Notes: generated by a model not told the origin, from the sequence alone. A stretch of 64,000 bases of DNA from Ascidiaceihabitans donghaensis (GCF_900302465.1 NZ_OMOR01000001.1:1116001-1180000); one strand, 5' to 3'. Numbered from the stretch's first letter, positions 27,273 to 37,182 are shown. Numbers and translations are program-made.

Positions 27273-27492
27273 TCGTCGTCCTTTCAATTATTCTTGCTCT
27301 TGTGTTTTCGGCGTGAAGCTTCTTATGACTGGTTTTCTCCGATTCGGATACCCTAATCTTGCATAGCTCCGTTGCATTTTACGCAAGTCTCGCCGCGACG
27401 CAGCGCAATATTTCGTTGTCTTGTTCGGCTCATCACAACAAGATATAGGGTCAGTAAATCTTTCATCAACCTTTAGACACGGTTTTGCCACA

Positions 27493-28056
27493 ATGCCCAA
27501 AATTAACGGAAACGAAATTCGCCCAGGTAACGTACTTGAGCACAACGCAGGCCTTTGGGCTGCTGTGAAGGTAGACCACGTCAAACCCGGCAAGGGCGGC
27601 GCCTTTGCACAAGTCGAACTGCGCAATCTGCGCAACGGATCCAAATTGAACGAACGCTTCCGCAGCGCCGACAAAGTTGAACGCGTGCGTCTTGAACAAA
27701 AAGACCAACAGTTCTTGTATGAAGACGATGGCATGCTGGTTGTGATGGACATCGAAACCTACGAGCAGATCCAATTGCCGGCAGACCTGTTGGGCGAACG
27801 CCGCCCGTTCTTGCAAGACGGCATGACCATTGTTGTGGAATTCCACGAAGCCGAAGCCCTGAACGCGACAATTCCGCAAAAGGTGATCTGCAAGGTTGTG
27901 GAAACAGAGCCTGTCGTCAAAGGCCAGACTGCGGCCAACTCGTTTAAGCCTGCGATTTTGGACAATGGCGTCAAGGTCATGGTACCGCCGTTTGTAGGTC
28001 AGGATGAAGACATCGTGGTGAACACCGAAACCATGGAATATTCAGAGCGCGCCTAA
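27493..28056 (+). CDS. efp: Translation elongation factor P
   Basis: 187 residues, the full family length. The three OB-like domains are present: KOW-like N domain with the functional loop KPGKGGAF (Lys at residue 34), central domain with [11 protein letters not shown], and C domain with [11 protein letters not shown] rescues ribosomes stalled at polyproline. No EpmA/EpmB or EarP gene is in the window, so its modification state cannot be judged. It is followed by a strong terminator. Confidence 0.96.
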   Translation: MPKINGNEIRPGNVLEHNAGLWAAVKVDHVKPGKGGAFAQVELRNLRNGSKLNERFRSADKVERVRLEQKDQQFLYEDDGMLVVMDIETYEQIQLPADLLGERRPFLQDGMTIVVEFHEAEALNATIPQKVICKVVETEPVVKGQTAANSFKPAILDNGVKVMVPPFVGQDEDIVVNTETMEYSERA

Positions 28057-28079
28057 TTCTGCGTCTCTATCCAATATGG

Positions 28080-28141
28080 AACCCGCCAGTCCCAAGCCCC
28101 ATGCGGTATCCGCAGGGGGTGTTCGGGACGGCGGGTTTTTC
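28080..28141 (+). terminator. Terminator downstream of efp
   Basis: A long hairpin: outer arms ACCCGCCaGTCCC and GGGACGGCGGGT (one bulge) enclose an inner stem CCCCATGCGG / CCGCAGGGG, and TTTTTCTTT follows. It lies 24 bases after the efp stop. Confidence 0.9.
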
Positions 28142-28173
28142 TTTGTGGCGGATGCTTCTAATCGGGGACTTTT

Positions 28174-29133
28174 CTAACCGGGAAAGTGGCAGGCCACTCC
28201 GTTTTCCAATTGGGGGCGTTTTTCAGTGCATAAGGCTGCCGCTTTGGGGCATCTTTGTGCAAAGGCGCAACCAAGGGGCGGGTTGATGGGGCTTGGCGGG
28301 TCGCCCGAGATGTTCAATGGCCGCGTGTATCCTTGGGATTTGCGCCGTTTCAAAGAGGGTGCCGCCGATAACAAAGCTTGCGTGTAGGGGTGTTGCGGCG
28401 CGTCAAACAATTGCTCGACCGGAGCCTGCTCGACGATTTTGCCCAAGTACATCACGGCCACATCATCACAGACGTGGCGCACGACGCCCAGATCGTGGCT
28501 GATGAACAGATAACTTAATCCCAAATCACGTTTCAGCTTTGCCAAAAGGTTTAGGATTTGGGCTTGGATGGCGACATCCAATGCGGATACCGGTTCGTCG
28601 CACACCAAGAGTTTGGGATTGGTGGTCAATGCCCGAGCAATCGAGATACGCTGGCGTTGTCCGCCGGAAAACTGGTGTGGAAACAGGCTAAGTTGGTCTT
28701 CGCGCAGGCCCACCAATGCGAACAACTCGCGGACACGTTCCATCCTGTCCGCAGGGGTGCCGATGTCCAGAAGGTCCAAGGGTTCGCGCACGATGTCACC
28801 TACGCGTGCACGCGGGTTCAGTGACGAATACGGGTCTTGAAAGATCAGCTGCACATCGCGTCGCCGCGCACGCATGTCTTCGTCGCTAAGCTTCAGCAGG
28901 TCGTCGCCTTCAAATAACACTTTGCCGGACGTGGATTGTGTCAACCGGATTGCCGCCATCGCGGCGGTTGTTTTGCCCGATCCGCTTTCGCCGACGATCC
29001 CAAGGGCACGGCCTTTTTTCAAGGTAAAGGAAACGGCGCGCACCGCCTCAAGATGGGGGCGCGGTGCGAACATGCGGGGGCGGGGCAGCGCAAAGCGTAC
29101 TGTCAGGTCTTGGACGTCCAGCAAAGTGGTCAT
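28174..29133 (-). CDS. Peptide-type ABC transporter ATPase (DppF/OppF-like)
   Basis: 319 residues from the ATG at 29133, which overlaps the stop of the preceding ATPase (ATGA). Walker A is GESGSGKTT, the Q-loop IFQDPYSSLNPR, the signature FSGGQRQR and Walker B LLVCDEPVSALD. The C-terminal oligopeptide domain has Cys residues GCAFAQRCPKA and ACHF of the type that can bind an iron-sulfur cluster. It is the last gene of the five-gene operon 33631 to 28174. Confidence 0.92.
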   Translation of the reverse strand: MTTLLDVQDLTVRFALPRPRMFAPRPHLEAVRAVSFTLKKGRALGIVGESGSGKTTAAMAAIRLTQSTSGKVLFEGDDLLKLSDEDMRARRRDVQLIFQDPYSSLNPRARVGDIVREPLDLLDIGTPADRMERVRELFALVGLREDQLSLFPHQFSGGQRQRISIARALTTNPKLLVCDEPVSALDVAIQAQILNLLAKLKRDLGLSYLFISHDLGVVRHVCDDVAVMYLGKIVEQAPVEQLFDAPQHPYTQALLSAAPSLKRRKSQGYTRPLNISGDPPSPINPPLGCAFAQRCPKAAALCTEKRPQLENGVACHFPG

Positions 29134-30104
29134 AGCCGTGCCTCCTCGACGCCGTGGCAGGCGGCGGGGTGATGGCCATGATCCAGAAGGGCCGGTTTTT
29201 CGCGCAAGCATCGCGCATCTGCATGCGCACAGCGTGCAGCAAAGGCGCAGCCGTTCCCCAAAAGATGTAAGGGCGGCACGACGCCGGGGATTTCCTTTAA
29301 CCCGCCGTCCGCTTTGCCCAAAGCGGGAATGCAGTCGATCAGACCCCGTGCATAGGGGTGTTGCGGCGTGTCCAACACGGCGTCGGCGCTGGCGGTTTCA
29401 ATGACGCGGCCTGCATACATAACGGACACGCGGTCTGCCATTTCGGCAATCGCGCCCATATCGTGGGTGATCAGAAGGATCGCAGCGCCAAAATCACGTT
29501 GGATTTCGTTCAGAAGGTCGAAGATTTGCGCCTGCACCGTGACATCCAGCGCGGTTGTGGGTTCATCCGCAATCAGCAACTTAGGGCGGCAGGACACAGC
29601 CATGGCAATCATAACCCGTTGGCGCATGCCCCCTGAAAGCTGGTGTGGATAGTCACGTGCGCGTTTGTCAGGTTCGGGGATGCCGACGCGGTCCAACAGG
29701 GCCACGGCGTCTTTCATGGCCTGATCGCGTGTGGTGTTTTGATGTAGCATGATCGCTTCGGCGATCTGGGCGCCAACAGTGAACACAGGATTCAAAGAGC
29801 TCATGGGTTCCTGAAAAATCATTGCCGCTTCACCGCCGCGCATCTGGCGCAATCGGGCCTGCGGGGCGCCGACAAATTCTTCGCCTGCCAGTTTGATTGA
29901 CCCGGCTTTGATGCGGCCCGGTGGCTGTGGGATCAGCCCCATAACCGACAAGGCTGTAATGGATTTTCCACAGCCGCTTTCACCGACGATACCCAGTGTT
30001 TCGCCCTCATTGACGTGCAGGGACACGGAATCAAGAGCCGTCACTTCGCCGTGCCGTGTCGCAAAGGTCACGGCCAGATCGTTGATTTCCAGAAGCGGGC
30101 TCAT
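29130..30104 (-). CDS. Peptide-type ABC transporter ATPase (DppD/OppD-like)
   Basis: 324 residues. Walker A is GESGCGKS, the Q-loop IFQEPMSSLNPV, the signature LSGGMRQR and Walker B LLIADEPTTALD. The oligopeptide C-terminal domain carries GCAFAARCAHA. Start and stop overlap neighbouring genes by four bases on each side, showing tight translational coupling in the importer operon. Confidence 0.93.
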   Translation of the reverse strand: MSPLLEINDLAVTFATRHGEVTALDSVSLHVNEGETLGIVGESGCGKSITALSVMGLIPQPPGRIKAGSIKLAGEEFVGAPQARLRQMRGGEAAMIFQEPMSSLNPVFTVGAQIAEAIMLHQNTTRDQAMKDAVALLDRVGIPEPDKRARDYPHQLSGGMRQRVMIAMAVSCRPKLLIADEPTTALDVTVQAQIFDLLNEIQRDFGAAILLITHDMGAIAEMADRVSVMYAGRVIETASADAVLDTPQHPYARGLIDCIPALGKADGGLKEIPGVVPPLHLLGNGCAFAARCAHADARCLREKPALLDHGHHPAACHGVEEARL

Positions 30105-30970
30105 CGTTGTCTCAGTTTCGGATTAAAGGCGTCGTTCAGCCCGTCGCCCACAAGGGATACAGCGAAGACTGTTAGAAAAATGGCAAGGCCGGGAAAGGTC
30201 ACTGGCCACCATGCGTCAAGGATGTATTCGCGGTTGGCGCCGATCATCAGCCCCCATGACATCACATTGGGATCGCCAAGGCCCAAAAAGGACAGGCCCG
30301 CTTCAAACAATATGGCGACGCCGATGGTCAAAGTGGCCGAAACGATCAAGGGGGGTGCCGCGTTGGGCAAAATTACCTTCCAGATGATGCGCTTGTTGCG
30401 TGCGCCAATGGCGCGGGCGGCTGTGACGTATTCCAGTTCTTTGATTTTCAAAAACTCGGCCCGCGTCAATCGCGCGGTTTGGGGCCAACTTACAACACCG
30501 ATGGCGATGGCAATGGTCCACATCGAGGGCGAAAAGAGTGTGACCAAAACCATGGCAAACAGCAATGCTGGCAAGACCTGAAAGAATTCGGTGAAGCGCA
30601 TCAAAAGGTTGTCGATCCAACCGCCATAGAAGCCCGCCAAAGCCCCCAGCGATATGCCAATGACCATGGTGATTGCCGCCGCCACGGCCCCCACTGTCAG
30701 TGTTGGCCCGCCGCCTGTCAAAATGCCTGCCATCAAATCACGGCCCAAATAGTCGGTGCCCAATGGAAATTCGGGTGTCGCGCCGGGGGGCTCATGGGGG
30801 GCCCAAACAATGTCGAAAGGGTCGCCACCATAAAGCAATGCGCCGTAAAGTGTGGCGAGAATAATGGCAATCAACAGAACCAGTCCGAACACCGCAGGGA
30901 TATTGCGCCGGAACATCCGCCATGCTTCTAGCCCTGGGCTTTCGGCTGTGAATTCGGTATTTTCGGTCAT
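30101..30970 (-). CDS. Peptide-type ABC transporter permease (DppC-like)
   Basis: 289 residues with six membrane helices after a cytoplasmic N-terminal segment. The OppC N-domain is followed by GTDYLGRDLMAGIL and the EAA loop AARAIGARNKRIIWKVILPNA. It pairs with the DppB-like permease four bases upstream. Confidence 0.92.
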   Translation of the reverse strand: MTENTEFTAESPGLEAWRMFRRNIPAVFGLVLLIAIILATLYGALLYGGDPFDIVWAPHEPPGATPEFPLGTDYLGRDLMAGILTGGGPTLTVGAVAAAITMVIGISLGALAGFYGGWIDNLLMRFTEFFQVLPALLFAMVLVTLFSPSMWTIAIAIGVVSWPQTARLTRAEFLKIKELEYVTAARAIGARNKRIIWKVILPNAAPPLIVSATLTIGVAILFEAGLSFLGLGDPNVMSWGLMIGANREYILDAWWPVTFPGLAIFLTVFAVSLVGDGLNDAFNPKLRQR

Positions 30971-30974
30971 GGTG

Positions 30975-31949
30975 TCATCGTCCCCGCAGGCGTGGATCAG
31001 CCCAGCGATAGCTGAGATCGGTGATCAGGTTCGCAATCACAACCATCGCGGAGGCAAAAAATAACACACCCAGAATGGTCGGATAGTCGCGCCGCAGAAT
31101 GCTGTCGAACGCCAAGCGCCCCATTCCGGGCCAGTTGAAAACTGTTTCTACCAGCAAAGCGCCAGAAATCAGATTGCCAAATTGCAAACCTGCAACCGTC
31201 AGGATGGGCAGCGCCGCATTGCGCAGAGCATGTTTGAACAAAACGCTGCCTTCGGACGCACCTTTGGCACGGGCGGTTCTGATGTAATCCGAACTGAGCA
31301 CCTCAAGCATAGAGGCCCGTGACAGCCGTGCGTATTGTGCCAAATAGATGATCGCCAGCGTGAAGGCGGGCAGAACAAGGTGGTGGGCGATATCCAGCGT
31401 TTTGATCCAAAGGCTGGCATCGCGCAGTTTCACCGACTGCATGCCCTCCACAGGAAAAACGGGCAAGACGGAAGCAAACAGGATGATCAGCATGATCCCT
31501 GTCCAGAACACCGGCACGGCGTAACCGATCGTGGCAAAAACCGACACAAACCCTGACAGGATACCATTGGGTTTGCGTGCAGCAATGACGCCTAGAAAAA
31601 CGCCCAATGCGATGGACAGGATTTGCGCTGTAATCACCAGAAGGATGGTTGGTCCGACGCGCAATGCGATCAAGGACGATACAGGCTGGTTGAAAAAGAA
31701 ACTATCCCCAAGATCGCCTGTGGCAACGCCCGAGATGTAGATCCAAAGCTGTGTTGATAGCGGTTTATCAAGGCCGTAGTCGGCGCGGATGCTGGCCAGC
31801 ACCTCTTCCGTTGCGCCGCCCATTTCGCCCGCGATGACGACTGCTGGATCACCTGGTGCCAAACGGATCAGAAGGAAATTCAAAACCACGACGCCCAGCA
31901 TCAGCAAAAGTCCGTATCCGACGCGGCGTAGGATGTAAGAGGCGGTCAT
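30975..31949 (-). CDS. Peptide-type ABC transporter permease (DppB-like)
   Basis: 324 residues beginning SYILRRVGYGLLLMLGVVVLNF, typical of DppB. It has six membrane helices and an EAA loop TARAKGASEGSVLFKHALRNA. It is 122 bases downstream of the binding-protein stop, with a hairpin between, as is common where the binding protein is made in excess. Confidence 0.93.
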   Translation of the reverse strand: MTASYILRRVGYGLLLMLGVVVLNFLLIRLAPGDPAVVIAGEMGGATEEVLASIRADYGLDKPLSTQLWIYISGVATGDLGDSFFFNQPVSSLIALRVGPTILLVITAQILSIALGVFLGVIAARKPNGILSGFVSVFATIGYAVPVFWTGIMLIILFASVLPVFPVEGMQSVKLRDASLWIKTLDIAHHLVLPAFTLAIIYLAQYARLSRASMLEVLSSDYIRTARAKGASEGSVLFKHALRNAALPILTVAGLQFGNLISGALLVETVFNWPGMGRLAFDSILRRDYPTILGVLFFASAMVVIANLITDLSYRWADPRLRGR

Positions 31950-32030
31950 GGGGTAAGCTTTCTGGCCGGGTTGCGTGTTGCAAATGCAAGATGCCTCCGG
32001 CGGAGGTTTATTTCGCGAGATGAAGGGATC

Positions 32031-32055
32031 GGGCGGCGCTTTGGGTTCGCCGCCC
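32031..32055 (-). terminator. Attenuator-like hairpin between binding protein and permease
   Basis: A perfect 8-bp GC stem, GGGCGGCG and CGCCGCCC, with a 9-base loop lies 16 bases after the binding-protein stop on the minus strand. No T-run follows on that strand, so it likely protects the upstream mRNA end or partly stops transcription. A second small hairpin (CCTCC/GGAGG) lies at 31994-32006. Confidence 0.6.
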
Positions 32056-32071
32056 GACTGATTTTAAAGGT

Positions 32072-33631
32072 TTATTCGCCCCATTCGATCATATCCATCG
32101 GGTGCATTGTACCCCAGATGCCTGTCGGCACGTTCTTCAACTTGCTGTTGTAGGCCGTGTGGTAAGGCAGCGCGTTGATCCAATAGACGGGCAGATCTGC
32201 AGCCACTTGTTGTTGGAACTCTGCATACAAAGATGCGCGTTTGGCATCATCCAATTCGACCGCGGCCGCATTCAGCAATTCGTCAACTTTGGCGTTGCTG
32301 TATTGCTGCGTGTTTGACCAGATCACGCCTTTTTTGATGTTGTCGCTCAGATATGAGCGGTGCACACCGATCACAGGATCCCCCCAGTTGAAGACGATGT
32401 CCATCGACAGTTCAAAGTCATGTCCGCCAACGCGGCCCGCCCATGTCGGGAAATCAGGTGCCGCCCGAACGGTCAGCGCGATACCTATCTTCTTGAGCTG
32501 CGACTTCATGTATTCCGCAATGGACTGCTGTTGTTCCTTTGGTCCCGGAATATAGTCGATTGTCAGCTCCATCCCGTCGCCGAACCCTGCCTCTGCCATC
32601 AAGGCGTTGGCCTTGTTGAGATCGACATCGTAGCTTGGGATTGTCTCGTCAAAGTAGGGCGAGCTTTCGATGATCGGACCACGCTGGGCCGTTGAAACAC
32701 CGCGGTGCAGCGCTTTGGTGATAAAGTCGCGGTCCACCGCATAGGAAATGGCCTGACGCACGCGCACGTCGCTCAGTTTTGGGGAAGCCGTATTGAAGGC
32801 CAGCCAGTTGATCGGACCAACCGCTGCATAGCCGTCGGTTGTGATGGACAGCGCGTCAACTTTTTCCAGCCGTTTGATTTCCTGGCTGCCTGCCATGAAC
32901 GGATACATATCCGCATCGCCGTTTTCCATTGCGATCAGCAAGGCGGATGGATCTTTGATGATGCGGATGATGATCTCATCCAGTTTTGGGCGTCCGTCGA
33001 TAAAGAAGTTGGGGTTCTTCTTCATGATCACAGCTTCGCCGGGCGTAAATTCTTCCAGCATGAAGGGGCCGGACCCGACAGGCGCAGAGTTGGCTGGATG
33101 CGATTTCGCGTCCTGGCCGTCGCCGTAGATGTGTTTGGGCAAAACCGGCGCCAATGCAGGCGACAGGGCCAAAAGCAACGCGGGGTGCGGTTTATCAAGG
33201 TTGATGACGACGGTGTGCGCGTCGGGTGTATCGATTGTGGACACGGGCGCGAACATGGATTTGAAAGGGTGGTTTTCCTTGGTTGTCATGATGGAAAACG
33301 CAACGTCTTCGGATGTTACAGGCTTACCGTCGTGGAAGGTCGCATTCTGCACAAGGTTCAGCGTTACCGACATGCCGTCGTCTGCGACCGTCCAACTTTC
33401 GGCCAGATAGGGCTGTGGTTCCCAATTTTCGTCGTAGCGCAGGGGTGACGCAAAAATTTGGGTGGATGGCACGGCTGTGGCGATCCCGGACTGCACTGCA
33501 CCGTTAAGATGGCGTGGAACTTGGGTCGAGGCGATCACCAAAGTTCCCCCTTCGGCATGGACAAGCGGGGCAGATGCCATGCCTGCCACGACGATCGCGG
33601 CTGCGCCCAGAAGGCGTGTCATTACTGTCAT
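32072..33631 (-). CDS. Peptide-type ABC transporter substrate-binding protein
   Basis: 519 residues (SBP family 5). The ATG at 33631 follows AGGGAG. The signal peptide ends near VHA-E, then GGTLVIASTQVPRHLNG. Family segments include YDENWEPQPYLAESW, HDGKPVTSEDVAFS and RVRQAISYAVDRDF. Family 5 proteins bind peptides but also opines, nickel complexes and glycosides. The divergent amidohydrolase suggests an amide or N-acyl ligand (inference). Confidence 0.9.
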   Translation of the reverse strand: MTVMTRLLGAAAIVVAGMASAPLVHAEGGTLVIASTQVPRHLNGAVQSGIATAVPSTQIFASPLRYDENWEPQPYLAESWTVADDGMSVTLNLVQNATFHDGKPVTSEDVAFSIMTTKENHPFKSMFAPVSTIDTPDAHTVVINLDKPHPALLLALSPALAPVLPKHIYGDGQDAKSHPANSAPVGSGPFMLEEFTPGEAVIMKKNPNFFIDGRPKLDEIIIRIIKDPSALLIAMENGDADMYPFMAGSQEIKRLEKVDALSITTDGYAAVGPINWLAFNTASPKLSDVRVRQAISYAVDRDFITKALHRGVSTAQRGPIIESSPYFDETIPSYDVDLNKANALMAEAGFGDGMELTIDYIPGPKEQQQSIAEYMKSQLKKIGIALTVRAAPDFPTWAGRVGGHDFELSMDIVFNWGDPVIGVHRSYLSDNIKKGVIWSNTQQYSNAKVDELLNAAAVELDDAKRASLYAEFQQQVAADLPVYWINALPYHTAYNSKLKNVPTGIWGTMHPMDMIEWGE

Positions 33632-33929
33632 GTTGGACTCCCTTAGAATTGTTTTTTTGGGTGTTATTGATCTGAGGCTAGCCAAATCTGGCCATTTGGG
33701 AACAGTTTTTTACGTAGGCGTTACAGTTTTTTCGCTTTCCGCAGGAAAATGAAATGTATTTTCAAGCCCCCAAAGAGGCGTAAGTTATTAGTTTATATGT
33801 TAAATACTTTGAGGCTGCCTTTTGAAAGGCGCTTTACTGCTGCCTATTCCTGATCCGCCGCGCCCCACAACACCATTTATCGGTGCATCGTCTTACGTTA
33901 CTGAATTATGCAACGAAGGGGAGGGGCGC
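33632..33929. promoter_or_regulatory. Divergent promoter region, AT-rich
   Basis: 298 bases between the importer and the amidohydrolase, visibly more AT-rich than its surroundings, with T-runs at 33651 and 33704 and TAGTTTATATGTTAAATAC near 33790. An inverted repeat GAAAAT-N7-ATTTTC lies at 33745-33763 and could be an operator. No dedicated regulator gene is adjacent. No coding sequence is seen. Confidence 0.45.
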
Positions 33930-35555
33930 ATGACCCAAATTACTGTTTTCAAAGCGAAAAAGATTATCACAATGGACCCGAATCGCCGGGATGCCACGCA
34001 TGTGGCTGTGCGCGACGGTAAAGTTTTGGCTGTTGGTGGTGCAACCTGCGCCGATCAATGGGGCGCTGTGACCCATGACGAAACTCTTGCCCATGCAACC
34101 TTGATGCCCGGCATGGTCGAAGGCCACGCGCACATGATGGCGGGGGCCATGTGGCGCTATGCGTATGCGGGCTATCACGACCGTATTGACCCGCAAGGCA
34201 AGCTTTGGACAGGCATGACAGACATCGACGCGGTGGTGGACGGGTTGACCACATATGCGCAGGGTCTTGGCCCTGATGACCCGCTTGTCGGGTGGGGGTT
34301 TGACCCGATTTTTCTGACGTCCGAAAGGTTAAGCGCCAAACACCTGGACCAGATCAGCACCGACCGCCCCATCGCAATTATCTTTTCCAACTTCCACTTG
34401 ATGTGTGTGAATTCCAAGGCTTTGGAAATGGCGGGGTATGACGGAGGCACGAATGCGGAAGGCGTTATCAAAGGCCCGGACGGTGCGCCCACCGGAGAGC
34501 TACAGGAAATGGCGGCCATGTTTCCTATCATGCGCCGTTTGGGGATTGATTTCAGGGGGTTGTCACAGACTCCGGAAGCGATTGCCGACTTCGCAGAGGT
34601 GGCGCAGCGCGCTGGCGTGACCACGATTACGGATTTGTTTTCATCCATGGAAGATGATGATCTGAAAGTGATGTTGGACATCACCGGCCGCGACACTTTT
34701 CCGTTGCGTATTGTGCCTGTGTTGGGGGCGATGGGCGAACCGGTTCAGGTCGCCGACAGGGCTGAAACCCTTGCAAAATCTTCCACCGACAAGCTCCGGT
34801 TGGGGGCTGTGAAGTTGATGACAGACGGGTCGATCCAGGGGTGGACGGCTCGGGTGAAATGGCCCCATTATGTTGGCGGTCAGCCCAATGGCATTTGGAA
34901 CACAGCGCCGGAACAGATTTATGCGTTGTGTGACGAGATGCAAAAACGTGGCATTCAAATGCACATCCACGTCAATGGGGATGAGGCCGCCGAAGTGTCC
35001 ATCGCCGCGATTGAGGCCGCCTTGCGCAACCATCCAGCACCGGGCCATCGCCATGTTTTGCAGCACTGCCAGATGATGGGCCGCGACCAGTATCAGCGTG
35101 CCAAGGAACTTGGGTGCTGCACCAACATTTTTGCCAACCACATATGGTATTTCGGCGATCAGCACGTTGAATTGACGTTGGGCCGCGATCGCGCTGAACG
35201 TATGGATGCCGCCCGCACAGCTTTGGATGAAGGTGTGCCCGTAGCCCTTCACTCTGACGCGCCGGTGACCCCATTGGGGCCGTTGTTTACGGCGTGGTGC
35301 GCCGTGAACCGTCAAACGATGACGGGCCAGACCTTGGGGGCTGCGCAATGCATCACCGTGGATGAAGCGCTGTATGCGATCACGATGGGGGCCGCGTATA
35401 CGCTGAAACTGGACGCTGAAATCGGCAGTATCGAAGCGGGCAAACAAGCCGACTTTGCCATTTTGGGAGATGATCCCACGGCGGTTGATCCGATGGCTTT
35501 AAAAGATGTACCTGTGTTGGGAACGGTGCATGGCGGTCAGGTGCATTTGCTGTGA
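33930..35555 (+). CDS. Amidohydrolase, YtcJ-like (amidohydrolase 3 family)
   Basis: 541 residues. The ATG at 33930 follows GGGGAGGGG. The metal site of the superfamily is complete: HxH in VEGHAHMM, His in HIHVNGDEA, His in HVLQHCQMM and Asp in ALHSDAPVTP. The C-terminal part returns to the small beta domain (GSIEAGKQADFAILGDDP). YtcJ-like enzymes hydrolyse amides or related bonds; the substrate here is probably delivered by the divergent importer. It is coupled (GTGA) to the CobW-type GTPase, a probable metal chaperone. Confidence 0.9.
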   Translation: MTQITVFKAKKIITMDPNRRDATHVAVRDGKVLAVGGATCADQWGAVTHDETLAHATLMPGMVEGHAHMMAGAMWRYAYAGYHDRIDPQGKLWTGMTDIDAVVDGLTTYAQGLGPDDPLVGWGFDPIFLTSERLSAKHLDQISTDRPIAIIFSNFHLMCVNSKALEMAGYDGGTNAEGVIKGPDGAPTGELQEMAAMFPIMRRLGIDFRGLSQTPEAIADFAEVAQRAGVTTITDLFSSMEDDDLKVMLDITGRDTFPLRIVPVLGAMGEPVQVADRAETLAKSSTDKLRLGAVKLMTDGSIQGWTARVKWPHYVGGQPNGIWNTAPEQIYALCDEMQKRGIQMHIHVNGDEAAEVSIAAIEAALRNHPAPGHRHVLQHCQMMGRDQYQRAKELGCCTNIFANHIWYFGDQHVELTLGRDRAERMDAARTALDEGVPVALHSDAPVTPLGPLFTAWCAVNRQTMTGQTLGAAQCITVDEALYAITMGAAYTLKLDAEIGSIEAGKQADFAILGDDPTAVDPMALKDVPVLGTVHGGQVHLL

Positions 35556-36421
35556 ACCGTTTGCCTCTAACAGTTATCGGGGGCTACCTCGGGGCTGGAA
35601 AAACCACTTTGATCAACCGTTTGCTGGCAGAAGATCACGGACAACGTGTGTTGGTGATGGTCAATGATTTCGGGGCCATCAACATTGACGCAGCTCTGAT
35701 CGAAAGCCAAAGCGACGATATGGTCGAGCTGTCCAACGGCTGTGTGTGTTGCACCATGGGGGCGGATTTGTTCATGGCTGTGGGCGATGTTTTGGACCGC
35801 ACCCCGCGCCCCGATCATCTGGTGATCGAGGCTTCGGGCATCGCGGACCCTGCGCGCATTGCACAGGTGGCCATGGCGGAACCAGACCTAAGCTATGGGG
35901 GTGTGGTGACGGTGGTTGATGCGCAAAACTACGATGCCTTGGCGTCTGACATTCAAATCGGGGCGCAGTTGCGCGGGCAGGTGGATGTGGCGGATCTGGT
36001 GTTGATCAGCAAGGCGGACGCAGGCCAGGTGCCTGCCGCTTTGGGGGTGCCTGAGGCGCAGGTTCTGGATTTGGCGACGCTGGATGTAACAGCGCCTCTG
36101 ATATTGGGTGACGCGCTTGGGTCAGGCCCCAAAGCCGTGGCAGAGGTGCACCCTGCCTATGTGTCGTGGAACACACGGGAGGATCGGGTGTTGTCGCGGG
36201 CGCAACTGGATGCGTTGATCCGCAACAGGCCCGCAAAAGCGCTTCGGATCAAAGGGTTCGTGGCCAGCGAACGCGGAATGACCGAGCTGCATTGCGTAGG
36301 TCCGAGCCACAGCCTGAAACCGGTTCCGGTATCCGAAAACACCCAAACGCAACTGGTGGGCATCGGACTAAAGGGCCACATCACCCGCGAAGATTTCCAA
36401 AACTGGTGGGCCAGTGTCTAG
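35552..36421 (+). CDS. CobW/COG0523 GTPase, likely metal chaperone
   Basis: 289 residues from a GTG overlapping the amidohydrolase stop. Walker A is GGYLGAGKTT, the metal-binding motif GCVCC is complete, then IEASGIADP and SKAD for guanine recognition. The C-terminal CobW domain is present, but without the usual long His-rich stretch. COG0523 proteins insert zinc or other metals into target enzymes. Coupling to a metal-dependent amidohydrolase points to a client-specific chaperone (inference). Confidence 0.9.
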   Translation: MNRLPLTVIGGYLGAGKTTLINRLLAEDHGQRVLVMVNDFGAINIDAALIESQSDDMVELSNGCVCCTMGADLFMAVGDVLDRTPRPDHLVIEASGIADPARIAQVAMAEPDLSYGGVVTVVDAQNYDALASDIQIGAQLRGQVDVADLVLISKADAGQVPAALGVPEAQVLDLATLDVTAPLILGDALGSGPKAVAEVHPAYVSWNTREDRVLSRAQLDALIRNRPAKALRIKGFVASERGMTELHCVGPSHSLKPVPVSENTQTQLVGIGLKGHITREDFQNWWASV

Positions 36422-36434
36422 GGCTCTGACCCTA
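36419..36434. repeat. TAG-fused palindrome, copy 2
   Basis: TAGGGCTCTGACCCTA begins with the TAG stop of the CobW-type gene and lies in the gap to the convergent ygfZ gene. The outer TAGGG/CCCTA arms pair perfectly; the inner bases differ from the copy at 44662 by two. Confidence 0.6.
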
Positions 36435-36444
36435 GAGGCTGAGT

Positions 36445-37182
36445 TTAGGGCGCGTCCCATGTGACGGTGGCATTGCCCGCTTGCATTGGACCCTTCGCGC
36501 GATCAAAGCGTAAATAGGCAATGGCCAAGTCCCCTGCGCGGCTTAACAAAGTGCCAACGGATTTGCCATTCGCCGTGATCTGAGTACCGGACGGGGCGTC
36601 ACCGGTGACGGTCACTTGCGCCAGCCCTTTGCGCAGTTCGGTTTTGTGCTTCATGCGGGCTGTCACTTCTTGGCCCACGTAACAGCCTTTTTTAAAATCC
36701 ACGCCATTCAAACGCTCAAACCCAGCTTCAAGAATGAAGGTGTCGGGGGTCAAATCGACGCCAGACTGCGGCACCAGATGGCTTACCTGAAGGGCAGTCC
36801 AATCCGTGTCTTCGCGCCATTCGGTGTCACGATAGGCACGCCATCCCATGGCACTGTGACGCGGATCGGCGAATCCGTCTTCGGGCGTATCGCCTGTGCC
36901 ACGGTGCAGGTGCAAAGGGACCTCTTGGATCGACACGTCGGCGCGTAATTTATACATGCTTAGTCTTTGCACCAACGCATCCGCTTGGTCGGCATCTGCG
37001 TCCAGATGAATGTCACCGCCTGAGAGAAACACAAAAAAGTCAGCGATATACTTGCCCTGCGGCGTCAGAAGGGCTGTGTAGACCAGGCCATTGTCTACCT
37101 TTGCGATATCATTTGTGATCAAACCTTGCAGAAAATCACGGGTGTCTTTGCCCGTTAGGCAAAAGATGCGGCGTTGGGTCAT
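36445..37182 (-). CDS. ygfZ: YgfZ/GcvT-domain folate-binding protein
   Basis: 245 residues. The diagnostic motif KGCYVGQEVTARMKH, with the conserved Cys, is at about residues 166-180. The N-terminal part FCLTGKDTRDFLQGLITND is typical of the family. YgfZ uses folate to support assembly or repair of some iron-sulfur proteins. It is slightly shorter than the E. coli protein. It is divergent from the glycosyltransferase gene. Confidence 0.93.
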   Translation of the reverse strand: MTQRRIFCLTGKDTRDFLQGLITNDIAKVDNGLVYTALLTPQGKYIADFFVFLSGGDIHLDADADQADALVQRLSMYKLRADVSIQEVPLHLHRGTGDTPEDGFADPRHSAMGWRAYRDTEWREDTDWTALQVSHLVPQSGVDLTPDTFILEAGFERLNGVDFKKGCYVGQEVTARMKHKTELRKGLAQVTVTGDAPSGTQITANGKSVGTLLSRAGDLAIAYLRFDRAKGPMQAGNATVTWDAP

